64,000 nucleotides of DNA, taken from Neelides folsomi (Eukaryota > Arthropoda > Collembola > Neelipleona > Neelidae). The translations under genes and the position numbers were made by a program. Below are positions 37,268 through 51,239 of the stretch, piece after piece (positions within the stretch are counted from its first letter, which is position 1; each line of letters opens with the position of its first letter). The stretch covers positions 79,246 to 143,245 of the forward strand of contig JAQGBZ010000156.1 of the NCBI GenBank assembly GCA_034687125.1. Reading direction: 5' to 3'. Below the pieces are notes generated by a model. The model saw nothing but the letters and a program-made list of their open reading frames with translations, was not told the origin of the DNA and searched no databases.

Positions 37268-40200
37268 TTATATATCGCTATACAATGTAGAATCATCGGC
37301 TAGTAAAAAATTTTTATCAATGCAAATTACGTGTTCTTCTCTCCATGCCATATTTTTCATAAAACCATGATCAAACGCTCCAATTGGCTTTAAAACAAGG
37401 TTAAGAATTCCTCCACCTTCAACGATTTTTTTCAAGTGGCCTAAATCTTCAGGTAGATTGAACTCAACAGGATTGAACTCAGACTCATCCATCCAAATCT
37501 AATTTAAATAATCAAATTTATCAATAGCAATCATAATTAAAACATTAAAATCTGAAAAAATTACTCGTTTAATGAGATAGAATGGAGGGAGCAAAACAGG
37601 AGCAGGAGTTTTCCAATTTTTTCCATCATTAAATTCGATATTGAAATACAATTTTGCATTGTGAGGCATAGGTTTCGGCAGGATTAAACGAGGCTGAGTG
37701 GCCAAGACATAAAGATGCCGAAGTGCTTGTAAATGATACCTTGTAAAAAGCATGATAATTATATTTTAGCTTTTAATAAAATGTTAATAGATTTCATTAT
37801 CTTATCGTTATAATTCTTATAATAAATAATGTAAAAAATTAAGGAATAATACCTATTGTCATTGGAATTGATTGGCCATTTGGGAAACACAGAAGCTAGA
37901 AGAACAGCAATACTCTTATCATCGTTAGATAAAGAATATCTCCCACCTCCAAGGAACAAAATGCCAGTGGCCATTGACACACACATTTCGAATCCATAAG
38001 TATTACTTGAAGAAGTAATTTGAGTTGTTGAAATTTTTGATTGAAGATAACGGCAGAGTCTAAGGGCCGGGATATTTCCTGTTCCAGCCATTACAAGGCA
38101 GAGTGAGAGCAAAAGATTACAAACGGAAGAATCCAAAAAGTTCTTAGGAAAATATTCAGCGACTGTTGTTTCCGATGTAAATAAATGAAGCATAGCATTG
38201 ATATAATGCCATAGGGTCTTTTCAACTTGTGAATCCGAAGTGCCAGCGAAACGTATTCCAAGGCCAAGACAATATCCACACACTATACTTGCCCATGCTT
38301 GACTAAAATTGAAAAAATTAAATTGGGTTAAATATTACCTTAAATCAATAATAATAATTATTATGTACATGCATATTATTTGTATTTAATTTATAATCTT
38401 TAGTACTTGATGCTTTCATGATCAATTCTCAAATTGGGATCTGGTTTTCGAAGGGCTTTTTCTAACAAAGAAGTTGGCATTAAATTCTCTTCAAGCCAAA
38501 CGTAATTGGGCTCGGAAACTTCTTCCATGACGAGGATAGAAGCAAGGGCACGAAGCATGAGAAGATCCGGTCTCACGCCATCAAGAAGGTGAAGTGTGCT
38601 TGGAGGTGACAACCACTTCAACACTGCTTCATTACCACCTTAATTGAATTATAATTTCATGTAAGATTAACAGAAATATTGCGATTAAAGATAGAGTTTT
38701 GTTTTTTATAAAAAAATATTTTACTTCTGAGGTAAATCAAAGCAACTGCTATTATGGCAGAAGGAGTTGTTACATCTACGTTTACATTATCCCCTTCTTC
38801 AATGTGACAGCATCGATATTCTTCCCAGAGTGAAGGAAGAGTTTGACCAAATTGATTAAAGGGATCTTCTTCTTCTCCATTATTGTAATAGGTCGGTTTT
38901 GGTCCTCCAACTACAAATCTTCGTAATATTCCATCAAACCCTTCATCTTCTAAACCAATACTTAGCCGTCCTTTGCCCAAATTGACAAACCCAAGGCCAA
39001 ACCCTTTAAAATCACAAAACAAAATATAAACACTAACATATCATAAAAACTTTGTAAAAAGACATTTTTTAAATAATAATTTACCTGCACAAAGGGAGTG
39101 AGCTTCACGATCAGCAGCCATTCCACTAGCTTCAATGACATTGATATTTGATGTCGAATTGTTTGCAGTACCGCCACCGAACACGCTGAGTGGACTGTAT
39201 TTTTTCGATATTTCTCCAATGAGTATTTTCCCTATATGGCTGTTATGAGTTCCCATGAATAAAAGGCCAAGAGCACATGGGGCCACCAGTGTAGCCAAAC
39301 GAGGAATTTCTAACTCTGTGGTACATGTTGGAAGCATAGCTCCTATGTGCAAACTCAAGAGCTTCCAAGTTGAAATATCACCAGTTCCTAAAAAATTAAA
39401 TGAGCTTTAAAAGATTTGATTTATATAAAAAATTGCCCTAAGTTCATCTCCCATAATAAATGAATAAACCTTTTATTGTTAATATTTACTGTATATGGAG
39501 CTTTACCTGCCAAATTAGCTGAAAGACCCAATAGCATTGCCATTGTAGTAAATGAGTTTTCTTTTGATAAATGGTCATGGCGAAGAGTTGGAGGCATTGA
39601 AGATAAAATACCATTTAAACCAAATCCAAGGACCATTCCTGCTTGTTCGGGACCATCGGTAGTTTTAGATTTATTGTAAGCAAACCTAAATTGTATAGAA
39701 TTTCCATTTTTATAAGAAAGTTAATACAATAAAAAGTGAATTTTTAACTTACCATGCATCAGCCGGTGCATCGGTAAAATGAACTGAAAGAGCCGAAGCT
39801 ACTGCATTATGAAAATTAGGCCAAGAAGTGAAACTGACTGGTAGTTCAGAATCATTCAGTTCAACTGAAGTTCCTTTAATCACACATTTACCAGAAAGGC
39901 ATAATCTGAAAATGATAAATTCAGTTTTAAGTTGATAATGTTATTAATTATATGGGAAAAGTCTGATACTAATAATACTTAAAACATTTTTTAAAGTTAA
40001 GTCCACCTCGGAATGGTTATAATGCTTGTAAGGTTCGCATAATTCTTTTCTTCAGTTCTAAGGGTGAAAGCGGCTCGTCCAACAGAAGCAGCAAAACTTA
40101 TTTGAATAAGTTGTAAAAGATGCTTCTCTTGTTCTTCTACGTATTCATGGTCAGACATCTCCGATCTTTGCTCCACATCAACGTTAATTGGAGAAGAAGA

Positions 40201-43200
40201 ATCAAGAACTCTGCAAACTTCCTCAAGTCTCCGATCCTCAGAAAATACTTGCTATAAAATAATAATGAAATAATATATAATTATTTAATTTTGATTTATA
40301 GCTATAAAGAAAAACAATCACAAGTAACAAATACTAGAATACAACTTATATTTATTTATGATATGGGTTTTATTTCGCAAAATAGAACACACCATGTTTA
40401 AGACAGGATTGACCCATGAAGCTTCTTCAGAATACAAATCATTTTTCTTATATGGAGAAAAAACTTCAAATATTTTATCCTTCATGATGCTATTTGCAGC
40501 ATTTTCTCCACTTAAGTAATCGGTCCTTCCTACAGCGCTTATCACACATTCAGGCCAATCAAAACGAACATTGCTCCTGTTTCGATGAAAGACATCAGTT
40601 ATGAGAATTTCAAGCATCGGAATGAATTTTTCTTCTTTTTCATTCATTCGAGCCAACTTTTCTAACGATTTTATGTTGTCTGGATCATTGAGAAGAATTT
40701 GCATGACTTCTGGTAAAGTTTGAAATTCCATCAATTCGGTCGCATTTTCACATAATATCATGTTTTTGAATCTGGAAAATATTGATGGAGCTTTCTCATA
40801 TATCTAAAACAAATAATAGTATGTTACATTATATATTTTCAATTTGTACAATTCACACAATTGTTATAATATCGATTAAATGAAATGAAATAAAACAATT
40901 TTGTTTACCAATTTATCCGAAATGCAATTTTTAAGTTCATTTTGCAGAATTTCCAATCTCTCAATATCAAACACTTTGGAGTAGTATATTTTATTAGCCT
41001 ATTTAATGAAAACAGTATTAAAATCACAAGTCGTATTCGCTTATTTGCAAAACTTTGAATTGGCATAAAATGTAAGAGCTGAATCAAACCTCTCTGAGGA
41101 TGTCAATTTCTTTGATGATTTTTGTTCCAAGGGATTGAATTGAATCAAAAGGTTCTATCATCAAAACTGTTTTGAGTGATTGAACAAAATCTTCCCATTC
41201 TGTTGTTGAGTCTGGAGTTCCAGCTTTGGTATAATTTATTATAATGGAAGTAAGCTGCTTGCTCGTAACATTTCCTTTTAGTGAATCAATGCAAGTCGCA
41301 ACTAGATTATTTTCTCTATAATTTCGTAACTCTAGTTTAACTAATTTCTTTGAATTGTCCTTCATTTCACAAATTATTGTATCTCCGTATAAAATGTTAC
41401 TCACGGATACAACTTTATTCGTCCCGAGATCATAAGAAACAAACTGAGCTGAAAGAATATTAAAATTATCGTCGAGCCAAGCTATCTTAAGTTGGCCAGT
41501 AGTTTCTAAAATGACCACAAACGGATATTTTTCTGAGTCTGGCCCAGTTGGGCAACAGAAATCTTCAACGTTTTTAATTGCATAATGATTAAGTATCGTT
41601 CCAGATCCAAGATCTACGCCGTGTAAATACAAATTGTTTTTAATGAGAGACCAGAGTCCGATTTTGTTTCGTTTTACTCCTTCGAATTTAACTTCATACA
41701 TTGATAAAATGAATTTTCTTGGAGGCTCCCAATATCCCTTTGCCAGGTTTACAATAAGTATCGTATTCAATGCGAGTTCTACATCATCGTAGACGCAGAC
41801 ATGGGGAGGATAAAATCCATGTGCAAGACCAGGATTTACAGAATCGCTGAAGTCGAAAGTTGGCCAATAGTATGTTTGATTTCCTTCTCTAAATAAACAA
41901 ATAAAATAAATAATAAAAAGAATTTAGGTATGTAAATAGTATTTATAAACTCTAATTAGCATTTAAATTTCACTAACTTGTTGACTTTCATTGCGGATTT
42001 TTGAGCAGAATATCTATTGAATGGAAGAAACATATTCGAAGTGTCTGCATTTAAAAGTTCTTGATTCGAATACAACGATGCGTTTAATGTTGTACTGTCT
42101 GTTATATCTTTCTTTGCGAGTTTAACTAATTTCCTCAATATTATTTTATTGTCGACAAAGTTCCAAAAGACACAGAGATCGCTCTCGCACCAAAGCAAAG
42201 TTTCTCCTTCACTTTCATATTCTCGATAATCTAAATAGATTTATATATTATGTAATTTTATTTAATCAAATGAAATTGATATTTTATACATGTAAATACA
42301 TACAAAGTAAATATTTGTAATATAAAATATTATTTTACCAGGAAAAGATTTTAGCCAAATTCGACTAATTTGCTTTACAGGGTTTGTCAAAACATAAATT
42401 CCCTTTGTGTAATGTTTTCCATCAATTTTTAATTTACTTCTGATTGGAATAACAATCATTCCAAAACAGCATGGTATAATCTCTTTTATTTGAAAATCCG
42501 GCATATACGCAACATGATTTTCGCTGCTATCTTCTGAGTATAAAGTAATTCCACCTTTCTCAGCCAAGCAGATATAAGCTTCTAAATAAAAACAAAATAA
42601 TAATATATAATTAATAATAATATCCAATCCATATTATACATATGTGACACTGTTGAATGTTTAAATCTTATAAATATCGTACAATCCATTAGATTGACAT
42701 CACAAAAAGAAAAAATTATCAAAATACCTTTTGTCGAAGAATCAGAATCTTTATTGAAATATGCTTTGATTGCACTCCTGATTCCAATTCCGGTCCCATA
42801 TGATGTTTGTGGTCTGTAAAGTGCTTTGAGCTTCGATTGCCCTCCGAGAGGTCCAACCGAAAGAAGGCAAACACCTTTTGAAACAAAAAGTTCTTCTAAT
42901 TCACCACGCAATCCATTCAAAATTGGTAAATGCTGAATCGTTTCTGTGAAATCGGAATCTTGTGGAGGATCCAGTCCAGTACGAACTGGATAATTTTGCC
43001 CGTACTTTACTACTTTGGATTCTCCCAAAGTTAGGGCGATAGCAAGATTTGGCCATTCATTGCATAACTCTTGAGGATACCACGGAGTATTTTTTTGAAC
43101 TTGTAAGCCAAATGGTGTTACAACCTAATTTTTTATAATCAAACAAACATAGGATAAGTACCATAAAAATATCATTTTTCGCATGTATTCAGCGGTTAAA

Positions 43201-43264
43201 TTTTAAGGTTTTATATAATTAATTTACTTACTGACGCTTTTATTGATAAAATTTCAGAACCCAT
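37268..43264 (-). CDS. ANAPC1: Anaphase-promoting complex subunit 1, 16 exons
   Basis: APC1 is the largest scaffold subunit of the APC/C ubiquitin ligase that drives mitotic exit. Exons in transcript order: 43264-43232, 43124-42728, 42581-42339, 42230-41978, 41888-41090, 40998-40909, 40803-40393, 40251-40007, 39905-39753, 39685-39507, 39387-39085, 39003-38725, 38638-38407, 38302-37853, 37739-37565, 37498-37268; 4473 nt, 1490 residues (human 1944). The N-terminal part is the degenerate beta-propeller (VTPFGLQVQKNTPWYP onward). The C-terminal half has the proteasome/cyclosome repeats: LGFGLNGILSSMPP, MAMLLGLSANLAGTGD, PCALGLLFMGTHNSHIGKIL, LGLGIRFAGTSDSQ, TGILFLGGGRYSLS, then DNRYHLQALRHLYVLATQPR. 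The SDHEYVEEQEKHLLQL segment before the repeats is also conserved. The human Ser-rich propeller loop is much reduced, and the protein ends about 200 residues earlier than human APC1, just after the GHLKKIVEGGGILNLVLKP segment. Confidence 0.96.
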
Positions 43265-44344
43265 TTCAATCGCCACTTTCCAACTAATTAGAAGGTCTAT
43301 AATAAACCGATGTTGATGCACATATTAGCTAAAACGAATTTATCATCATAAATTAATGGCTTTACTGAGATAATAATATGTGTTTTTTTATTTTAACATT
43401 TAATTTCTTTCTATTAATGACAATATTGTTACCGATAAATTGAGCTTTGTTGAGCCTGCAGCCTGCAACCCAATACTTCAGCTAGGTCTCCAAACTCCAA
43501 TGTGCGCCTTGGGTTTTGAAGACGTCAAAGAGACAGTCTAACAGGTGAAAAGATCATGATCGAGAGTCAAGAGTGTCACTGACACTACATCAGAAAGAAA
43601 ACCGGAATTTCGGAATATTTATTATTTAGGAATCGGCAGGACAGGGAGTTTTATTCCCGCTCTTCATTCATCATTGCAAAGAGCAGTACAATGCAATTGC
43701 AAGAGCATAAGAGCAAGCTATAAAGACTATGTGAATAGGTGAAAGTTGCGAACCAGATGGGATATTCAAATACCGCTGAGTGAGCTGAAGTATCAACAAA
43801 TTACAAACCTAAATAAAATTAACAAAATATTGATGAATCGACGCTAAAAATATAAAAGGTATGATATTTAATATTAATTTTTTGATATATTAAATATTTT
43901 ACATGCAGTTTTATGATAATTAAGCACTTGTAACTCGAAATTAGTTAAAAACAATATTATATTCGATTTAATTCACATTTTAATAAAGCAATTATTATTG
44001 TAGACATCAATTAAATACAATTAAGTATCTACAAAATCGACTGTCTTTTATTCGCTGCTCTCAACCTTAAGAAAATCCAACTGATGTGAATTAGCTAATA
44101 AATTTTCTTAAATTATAACATAACACATTCACAATTAAGGTAAAATATCCCAAAACATAATTATTAAATAAAATCTCAACCGCATTAGTTCATCGCATAG
44201 ATTAATTAAACGTACACAAGCATCTTTGTATTATTTATATTTTTTATATATCGATGTATTGAGACATCCAAATAATCCAATATTTCGATTGGATTTTACC
44301 TTATAAGCTATAAAATCTAATTAAAATACAAAATTTAAAATGTT
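43265..44344. other. Spacer between ANAPC1 and the SLC46-like gene
   Basis: 1.08 kb of AT-rich sequence upstream of ANAPC1 and downstream of the SLC46-like stop (both minus strand). On the minus strand an acceptor-like TTCTAATTAG ends at 43284, 19 bases before the ANAPC1 ATG, suggesting a 5' UTR intron or trans-splice site. A GC-richer patch at about 43.44-43.8 kb may be the promoter and 5' UTR. No other gene is seen. Confidence 0.6.
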
Positions 44345-46956
44345 TTAGGATAGGCTCGTTCTTCTGTAATCAGCATCAATTGCGTTAGAGCCTGTTCCAA
44401 GTAAAGCTGTCAAATCGTTCCCGTCGAAGCTCACGATTTTCAATTTGGAGGCCCAGAACAATACACTGGTAAGGGACAACAATTGCATTCAATAAGTTAA
44501 TATGATCGATAATACATATATTCGTTAAATATATAATTATGAGTATTACCTAAAAATTAAAAAAATTAAAAGACAAATTCCAAGAGAAAGATAATATATC
44601 GCTGCTGGTTCATAAGTGAGCGTATAAGAGTATACTAGAGAATAGAGAGGAACAGCCATCAAGGGAACCAGCGCTTCAATGCATCCAAGAAATGCGAATA
44701 CTTTTCCTGTGGTAAATATTTAAAGGAATTTATTCCAAAAAGTATTTATGTTTATGATCAATTAACCAATTATTGGTTTATATTATCAGTTTATATTTAG
44801 TATTTAAGATATAAATTACCTCTTTCATCTCGAAGAACACATTTAGAAGCCAAAGATCTTGCTGATAAAGGTCCAATAATCCCAACAATATCAATGACCG
44901 AGCCTGAAAAAATACATTGGTATAATCAATTGTTTTAAATCGAAATTGTAGTCAAATTCTTATTGAAATATCCACATGGCTTTTATATTTGTAGTTATTG
45001 TGTATTATACTCTTATTTACCAAAAAATAAGTATTTTGAAGAAGGAGAAAGTGCAATGCAAAGTCTCGACATTGCCTATTAAAAATAAGATCAAATGCAA
45101 CTATGAAGTCTATACTAAATATTACATAGTACTATACATGAGTAATAAAGGTAAATATGAATAAATAATTGTAGTACTAAATTCTATTAAAATTTACCCT
45201 TCCGAATGCGGCTATTGCTCCCGATAGCTGATCACTTAACTTAAAGACTTTACTAATTATGGGCAAGATTACAGTCAAGCCACAAACAATCATTAAGCCC
45301 TCAAATATTGTCCAGTAACTGAATTGTTTTTCTCTCCACTGGAATTTGTTCCTTGTAAAAAGATACTTCATGCTCATCTCTCCTATAAAACAAGATATTA
45401 TAATAGTTAGTATAACTTTTATTTATAGTTAATACAAAGATAATATTATAATTTTACCATGAAACACTGTTCCATATAGAAGCATAATAACTCCTAACAT
45501 AATAAGACAAGTTCTTGTATGGTTAGGCCTTTTCTTAATGATTGATTTCATGGATCCCACAACAAACTCAATCACTCCAGTTTTGTTCTCTTCGATAACC
45601 GAGATGCTACCAGACTCTTCATTGTCGTTCTCTTTTTTGAGTTCTTTGTTATTGTTGTCGCTATTTCGATACGATCCTTCGTTTTCACTGAAGAATCGAG
45701 CTCTCTCAAGGGTTCCATATCCTGATTGCTTCACAAAATATTGAGGCGGACGTGGTTGAGGCACTTCTGGCAAAATAAACGTGGTGTATAAAACAGCTAT
45801 CAAGTGAAATGTGAGGCTTGTGCTAAAGACGCACAGATATCCACCTTGCTCGAACAAATATGCCCCTAAAAAGTATCCAATGGGAGAACCTAAAGGAAAA
45901 GAAAAAAATCAATTTTTAAAACTTATAATTATAACTTACATAATATGTAGTAAGCAAAAATTATATGATATAATTGATCAGTCCAGGTTGCTGTAAATAA
46001 GTAATTGTTACCTAATTGCCAAAATGCTTCAGCTACTCCAAGTCTCCAAGTCCTACTTCTTGGCACACTTGAATCAGCAATGTAGCTAAAAAAGACCAAT
46101 TAAATTGCAATGAGTATTAAGGATTTTTAAGATATGGAAAGTAATCCAAATAAATGTGAGAAACATTTACCAAAAACTGCTCATGTGGAATACTGCATTA
46201 GAACCTCCAAGACTTTGAGGAAGAGCACATGTTAAGAGAAGAATCAATGGAGGCCAATTCATAAAATAAGCGTTTAGTAGAAGTCCACAAGATCTAAAAA
46301 ACTTTCCTAACAGCGAAATCAAAAGTGGGGGTTTTCTTCTTCGGTTGGCGTCACTCCAAACTCCAAGGAAAAGGACTAAAATGACAGACAGGGAATTCTC
46401 AACTAACGAATTGTATAGGAGAAAGTTTGACGATGAAGTCTATAATGAATATCAGTTTAATCAATTTAGTAATGTGCATTATAACAATTGGTTCAGGTAT
46501 AGTAATTAAGTTTTTTAAAGAATTTTGATAGGAAAGATTAATTATGTAAATCGTAAATCTGACTCAGGAGTTTATTGAGATTCTTGACGTCGAGTTCATA
46601 CCTGAATTTTTTGCATTATTCGAGTATCTTCTTCCGTCATATTCCCCACATCTTTCTCTTTTGCAAACCTGTCACACAATTCGTCACCGTATTTCAAGTC
46701 GGTCCGGCATATCTAAAACGTTCATTTTGATTTACTATACATTTTAAAATTGTGTATGGTACATACATATGTATGATATATAATGTAGATTTATTGTCAA
46801 TCTTTAGAGAAAAGAAAATTTTAATACTTTGTCGATGAACAAGTTTTGATAGATGACGAATGTCAGCGTGTCCCCTACCATTTGAAGGAACATGACAGGT
46901 TCAACTGTTACTAAATTGGTCCACTTCATTTTACTTTTTATGTTGGTATAAGACAT
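44345..46956 (-). CDS. SLC46-type major facilitator transporter, 10 exons
   Basis: MFS solute carrier of the SLC46 family, which includes the proton-coupled folate transporter and insect adenylate cyclase/folate-transporter-like proteins; multi-pass membrane protein. Exons in transcript order: 46956-46828, 46712-46602, 46439-46171, 46085-46012, 45889-45458, 45382-45198, 45075-45021, 44903-44820, 44706-44550, 44465-44345; 1617 nt, 538 residues. The family N-terminus is seen: TVEPVMFLQMVGD then NLFIDKICRTDLKYG, an extracellular Cys-containing loop. The MFS loop 2-3 is GVWSDANRRRKPP, then GSPIGYFLGAYLFEQGGY, a long hydrophilic central loop, KYLFTRNKFQWREKQFSYW, and the late RSLASKCVLRDERGKVFAFL. 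The 55-nt exon 45075-45021 has no long open frame of its own and was placed because it restores phase and the missing transmembrane segment. The substrate is not predictable; human SLC46A1, A2 and A3 differ. Confidence 0.88.
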
Positions 46957-48010
46957 TGCAACGGATTGTGAATTGGAACTACAACTACCAACCCTTAAAA
47001 TATTAGTCTTCTCTTCAGCTTATGTGCAAAGCTTGAGTTGACTGAATGTGAGTATTATTTGAATATGTCTACCCATTCAAATCAATCGTTTAAAAATAAA
47101 AAAAACATTATTCATAATTTGCATAAAATACTAATGTGATTTTATTGGCACATAAAACTACAAATAGGAATTAAAACTTAAGAATTCATTTGAATTTTTT
47201 GAGACAAATTCGAATGCAGTGTAAAAAATTCTAAAATTTTAATAAACTTTACACGTGCGATGAATTACCTAATTACCTACCATATAATAATACCATATAA
47301 TAAATAGTCGAACTACCACGAATCACTGTTCAAATTACATGAGCACAATTCTGACATTGAAAATAGGAACATGTTCTTGCTGACTATCTTATCTTTTCTA
47401 TTTATTACCAAATCAAAAGGTTCTCGTGCAGATATAATTACCTAGCCCCAGCCACACTTTAATAATTCTTAGGTAAACGAGTATTGGATACAGACCTATA
47501 CCTACAATTATATATTTAATAATATAAATATTCCTTTATACATTAAATATTTAGCCATACCTGTAAAGTAAGCATATTGAAGAATACCCACCTTTCATTT
47601 ATCTTTCTTTATCGTGTTTATTGATTGACGATAAATGCTACTCATAGTAAGTCAGATGTTGAAAAGCTGGATATAATCGTGTTTATGTTGATAATTTAAA
47701 TAATATTATGATAACATATGCCTATATGAACCACATCCTTTAATGTAGACGCTTACCAACTACCGGAAGGGAACCAGAGCGTTGGATAATACTAGGCTCA
47801 ATTTATTATAAAAAAATAGTTTTGATTGAATGAGTTATACATTCTTGTTTTGTTAATTATTGGATAATTACATACGTAAGTAAATTACAAATCACTAAGT
47901 TATCTTAACTTTATCTGCAACCTTCTACGCTATATTTAATCAACTTTAAGTACAAATTGTACTAATCTGCACTTCTATGACTAATTTTTTTATTGCGTTG
48001 TAGAACAGAA
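46957..48010. other. Divergent spacer (SLC46-like / INTS14)
   Basis: 1.05 kb between divergent start codons, AT-rich. On the plus strand an acceptor-like TTGCGTTGTAG ends at 48003, seven bases before the INTS14 ATG, so INTS14 has a 5' UTR intron or trans-splice site. No coding sequence is seen. Confidence 0.6.
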
Positions 48011-50374
48011 ATGCCTACGGTGATTGCCTTGGACGTTTCTTTATCGATGCTTCGGCAGATACCGGGAAATGTATTGCCAGACACACCTGAAGATGAAATT
48101 CCTACAAGAAAGCGTCTTGCTATTGAAGCTATCAACTTTTTTCTTGATCACATTTCCGCTCATTGCAAACTTGAATTTGTCGCAATGGTATGATATCAAA
48201 CATGAAGTTCAAAATTTTTATTTGCTAATTATTACTAAATTACAGATATTACATTAAATGTTGAATTTTATGTAAATGCAATCCATTATTTACAGCTAAG
48301 TTTCTCAACTCTTTACGAACTTTTGATACCATTCACACGAGAGCTCGATACAATCAGAGAAAAACTCACAAACCTAGAAGATTATGATAAGACCAATTTT
48401 GAATCATTCATTAATGGCGTAAATCAAGTGGTAATTAACCATTGGGGTTCGACAACTCCTGTTCAAATTCTTTTAATAACGGATGGATCTGTCGGCTTTG
48501 GTACAGGGCGTCTCAGTGACGTTATAAAGAATGCAAAACCATTTCAATTTCCTGCAAAAATGAACATACTCTCATTAAGTAATTAATTCGATTTTAACAA
48601 TGAATCTACTTTAGCTCTGCGTTTTATAAGTTTTTAATTTGCTATTTTATCTCAAGGCGATCCTGACGATAAAAATTTTACTGAAAATTCGCAATTGCTT
48701 CAAAAGCTTATCGAAGTGACATGTGGAGATGGAGTAGTTTATTTTCCAGAAAATCATCTTAGTTCAAAGGTGAGTTATTAAGTTTATATCGATCTTTGAT
48801 TTTTTAGCATGTATTGTCTCATAAAAATTACATAATATTTTCAAATACTTTGTAATATGAATCTTGTTTATTTAGGGATGCAGTAGTGCTGTATCAAAAC
48901 TTTGTGCCAAAGATTTCACTCCATTTAAGGGATTGTTAAAATGTGGGCAATTAAGTTCGAAAATTACCCTTTGCCCTCCTCCTCAACCCTTTGTTGCAAG
49001 ATCTGACGAAAAGAGATACGACTTTTCAGATATTATTGAAATAATTGGGTTTATTGACTCAAATGATCTGTCGAGTCCACCTTTCATTTCTAGGCATTTA
49101 TTACTTCCTTTGAAATCTGGGGGTAAGTTGTATGCATTTACTCCATTTCATATTCACAGTCAGTTTAAATAGCTATAAATAAATCACATTAAATATGTAT
49201 TTTTTAGAAAATTGCGGACAATTTCCAAACATTAGTATTAAATCAGAAGACAACATGGAATGTGATTACGAATCTACATTACCAAACTTTTGTGTTCTTT
49301 TACATGGCGCCTTAAAGGTTACGTAACATTAATTTTAATTAGAATTAAAACATAAATTCCCTACAATAGATATTTATTAAAATTCATGTACTAATGATAT
49401 AAAATGTTTCTATTGACTAGGTTGAATCATTATGTGCTATATGTAAAGTGGATACCAATGATGAATGGTTTGGATTCATTTATTCGTGGGCTGATAATAA
49501 AAAGAAATCAAATCTTATGCTCTCAATATTACCTCCTGGTAATGATATGACAAAAATACAAGCTATCCGTTTTAAAATCTTACTATAAGAAATATTTTTA
49601 TACAGGATCTATTTTTTAATTTTTCCTTTTGATTTAAGGTTGTGACGTTGTTCCATGGCTGGGAATTATGCAACAACTTGGTCCAAAAGATGAATTTCCA
49701 TTAAAAAAGATTCCAAACGCAACTGTTCCTACTTTTCCAGTAAAATCAAATGAAAAGAAAAGCTATGCTTCAAACGCAACAGTTTGGTTATCAGCACAGT
49801 CGCTTAATGCTGATATAACAAAGCTGCTTCGTCATGCTAGAAAATTACCGGAGAAAAATACACAATTTTATAAGGTATAATACAATTACAATTACAGATC
49901 AATTATCTGTAGTAGTATACCACAAGGGGTTCAGGAAATATTTATTACCATTTAATTTATTACTTGCACATTATTGGTATACTAGCATGTTATGTGATAC
50001 AATTTGATTGATGTTGGTTTACAGGAACTTAATAGGATGCGGAAATGGGCAATGACACTCGGATTTAGTGAAATAGTTGAGACAATTGCTCTGGTATGCA
50101 ACACTTATTAGATTTTATCTTTTCTAATAAATACAAAAAAACGCTACAAAATTTCATGATATGTTTATATATTACTGATTAATTTATTGTACAATGAGTA
50201 ACGGTTTGCATATTTCAGAGCCTCGAAAGAGAATGTCTTGCAAATACATCACTCACTTCAGAGGCTACTATTCAATTAACTCACGCAGCTTCTCAGTTAA
50301 GACTTCCGTCTAATTTCAATATGACCATTCAACCAAACAAATCTGCTCGAGATAGAGACGGAAATAGTTCCTAA
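48011..50374 (+). CDS. INTS14: Integrator complex subunit 14, 9 exons
   Basis: INTS14 (VWA9) belongs to the INTS10-13-14 nucleic-acid-binding module of the Integrator complex, which processes snRNA 3' ends and attenuates Pol II transcription; nuclear. Exons: 48011-48187, 48296-48578, 48657-48769, 48876-49122, 49208-49317, 49421-49538, 49639-49874, 50025-50093, 50219-50374; 1509 nt, 502 residues (human 518). The N-terminal VWA domain starts MPTVIALDVSLSM with a MIDAS-type DxSxS, followed by FVAMLSFSTLYELLIPFTRE and LLITDGSVGFGTG. Next come the beta-barrel region (DSNDLSSPPFISRHLLLPL, NFCVLLHGALKVESL) and the C-terminal helices (HARKLPEKNTQFYKELNRMR, TIQLTHAASQLRLP). It is complete and collinear with the human protein. 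Confidence 0.96.
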
Positions 50375-51239
50375 GATTTTTTAAAAAAGATTAAAAACAA
50401 GAAGGAAGGCAAATGTGTATAAACATGTAATATTTATGTTTTTTAGCCATTATGGCCAACCTTATTTTAATTTGTATTTATTAATGCATATCTATTTATA
50501 TTAAAAGTAATGAAATTCTGTTAAACATAATTAAATCATAAAATTACTTTTATAACCAAATAATTATTTAATTTTCATCAAAGACCCAATTAAAATTGTA
50601 TTACATTTAACTACATTTTAAATGAATAATAAAGAAGTAAATTAGTCTATTTATAAAAAATTATTTGACAAGAATAAATTCATAATGAATTTATGATAAT
50701 AACAATAACATAAAATTCAATTCATGTAAGTAAATTTCATTTATCTAAATACCTCAACATAATGTAATTTCATTGATTCTATACAAATCCTCCATTCCAT
50801 TCCACCTTAAATGATAAATCATATCCAAGTTGAGTATTCGATAGAATCTCTCTCCTATGCTATGAAATGAAAGAGAAATACGGAAGTAAATCTGGGCTTG
50901 GGGTGACTTGAAAAATTTATCTCTTATTGAAAATAGTTCTAGCGACTAATCCCTTCTTTCTCCTTAGGTTGTTAACTTGTTCATGTTCATGATGGGTGGG
51001 ACTAATTCTCACTCCATTTCTTCACTTTCTCCATTTACTTTTATTGTGTTGTATTATTATTCTTTCTCTTCCGTTTTCACTTAATCATTAAGAGCACATT
51101 GAGATGAATTAAAGGTTTTAAAGGTTTTAAATCTTAATAATCATTTAATTTTGTATCCTATTTGTTATTTAACAGCCTATTATATTATATTAGATATTAA
51201 AATTTAGGAAGAGTGTTAAAAAATAAACATCGATAGACA
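50375..51239 (+). other. Spacer between INTS14 and UNC79
   Basis: 865 bp between tandem genes. An AATAAA lies at about 50629-50634, 255 bp after the INTS14 stop. The rest is AT-rich, with a pyrimidine-rich stretch around 50.94-51.09 kb that may belong to the UNC79 promoter. No other gene is seen. Confidence 0.6.

Noticed and set aside
44976-45164. Plus-strand 62-residue frame in the SLC46-like gene
   Set aside because: Antisense to an intron and the 55-nt coding exon of the minus-strand transporter; chance frame.
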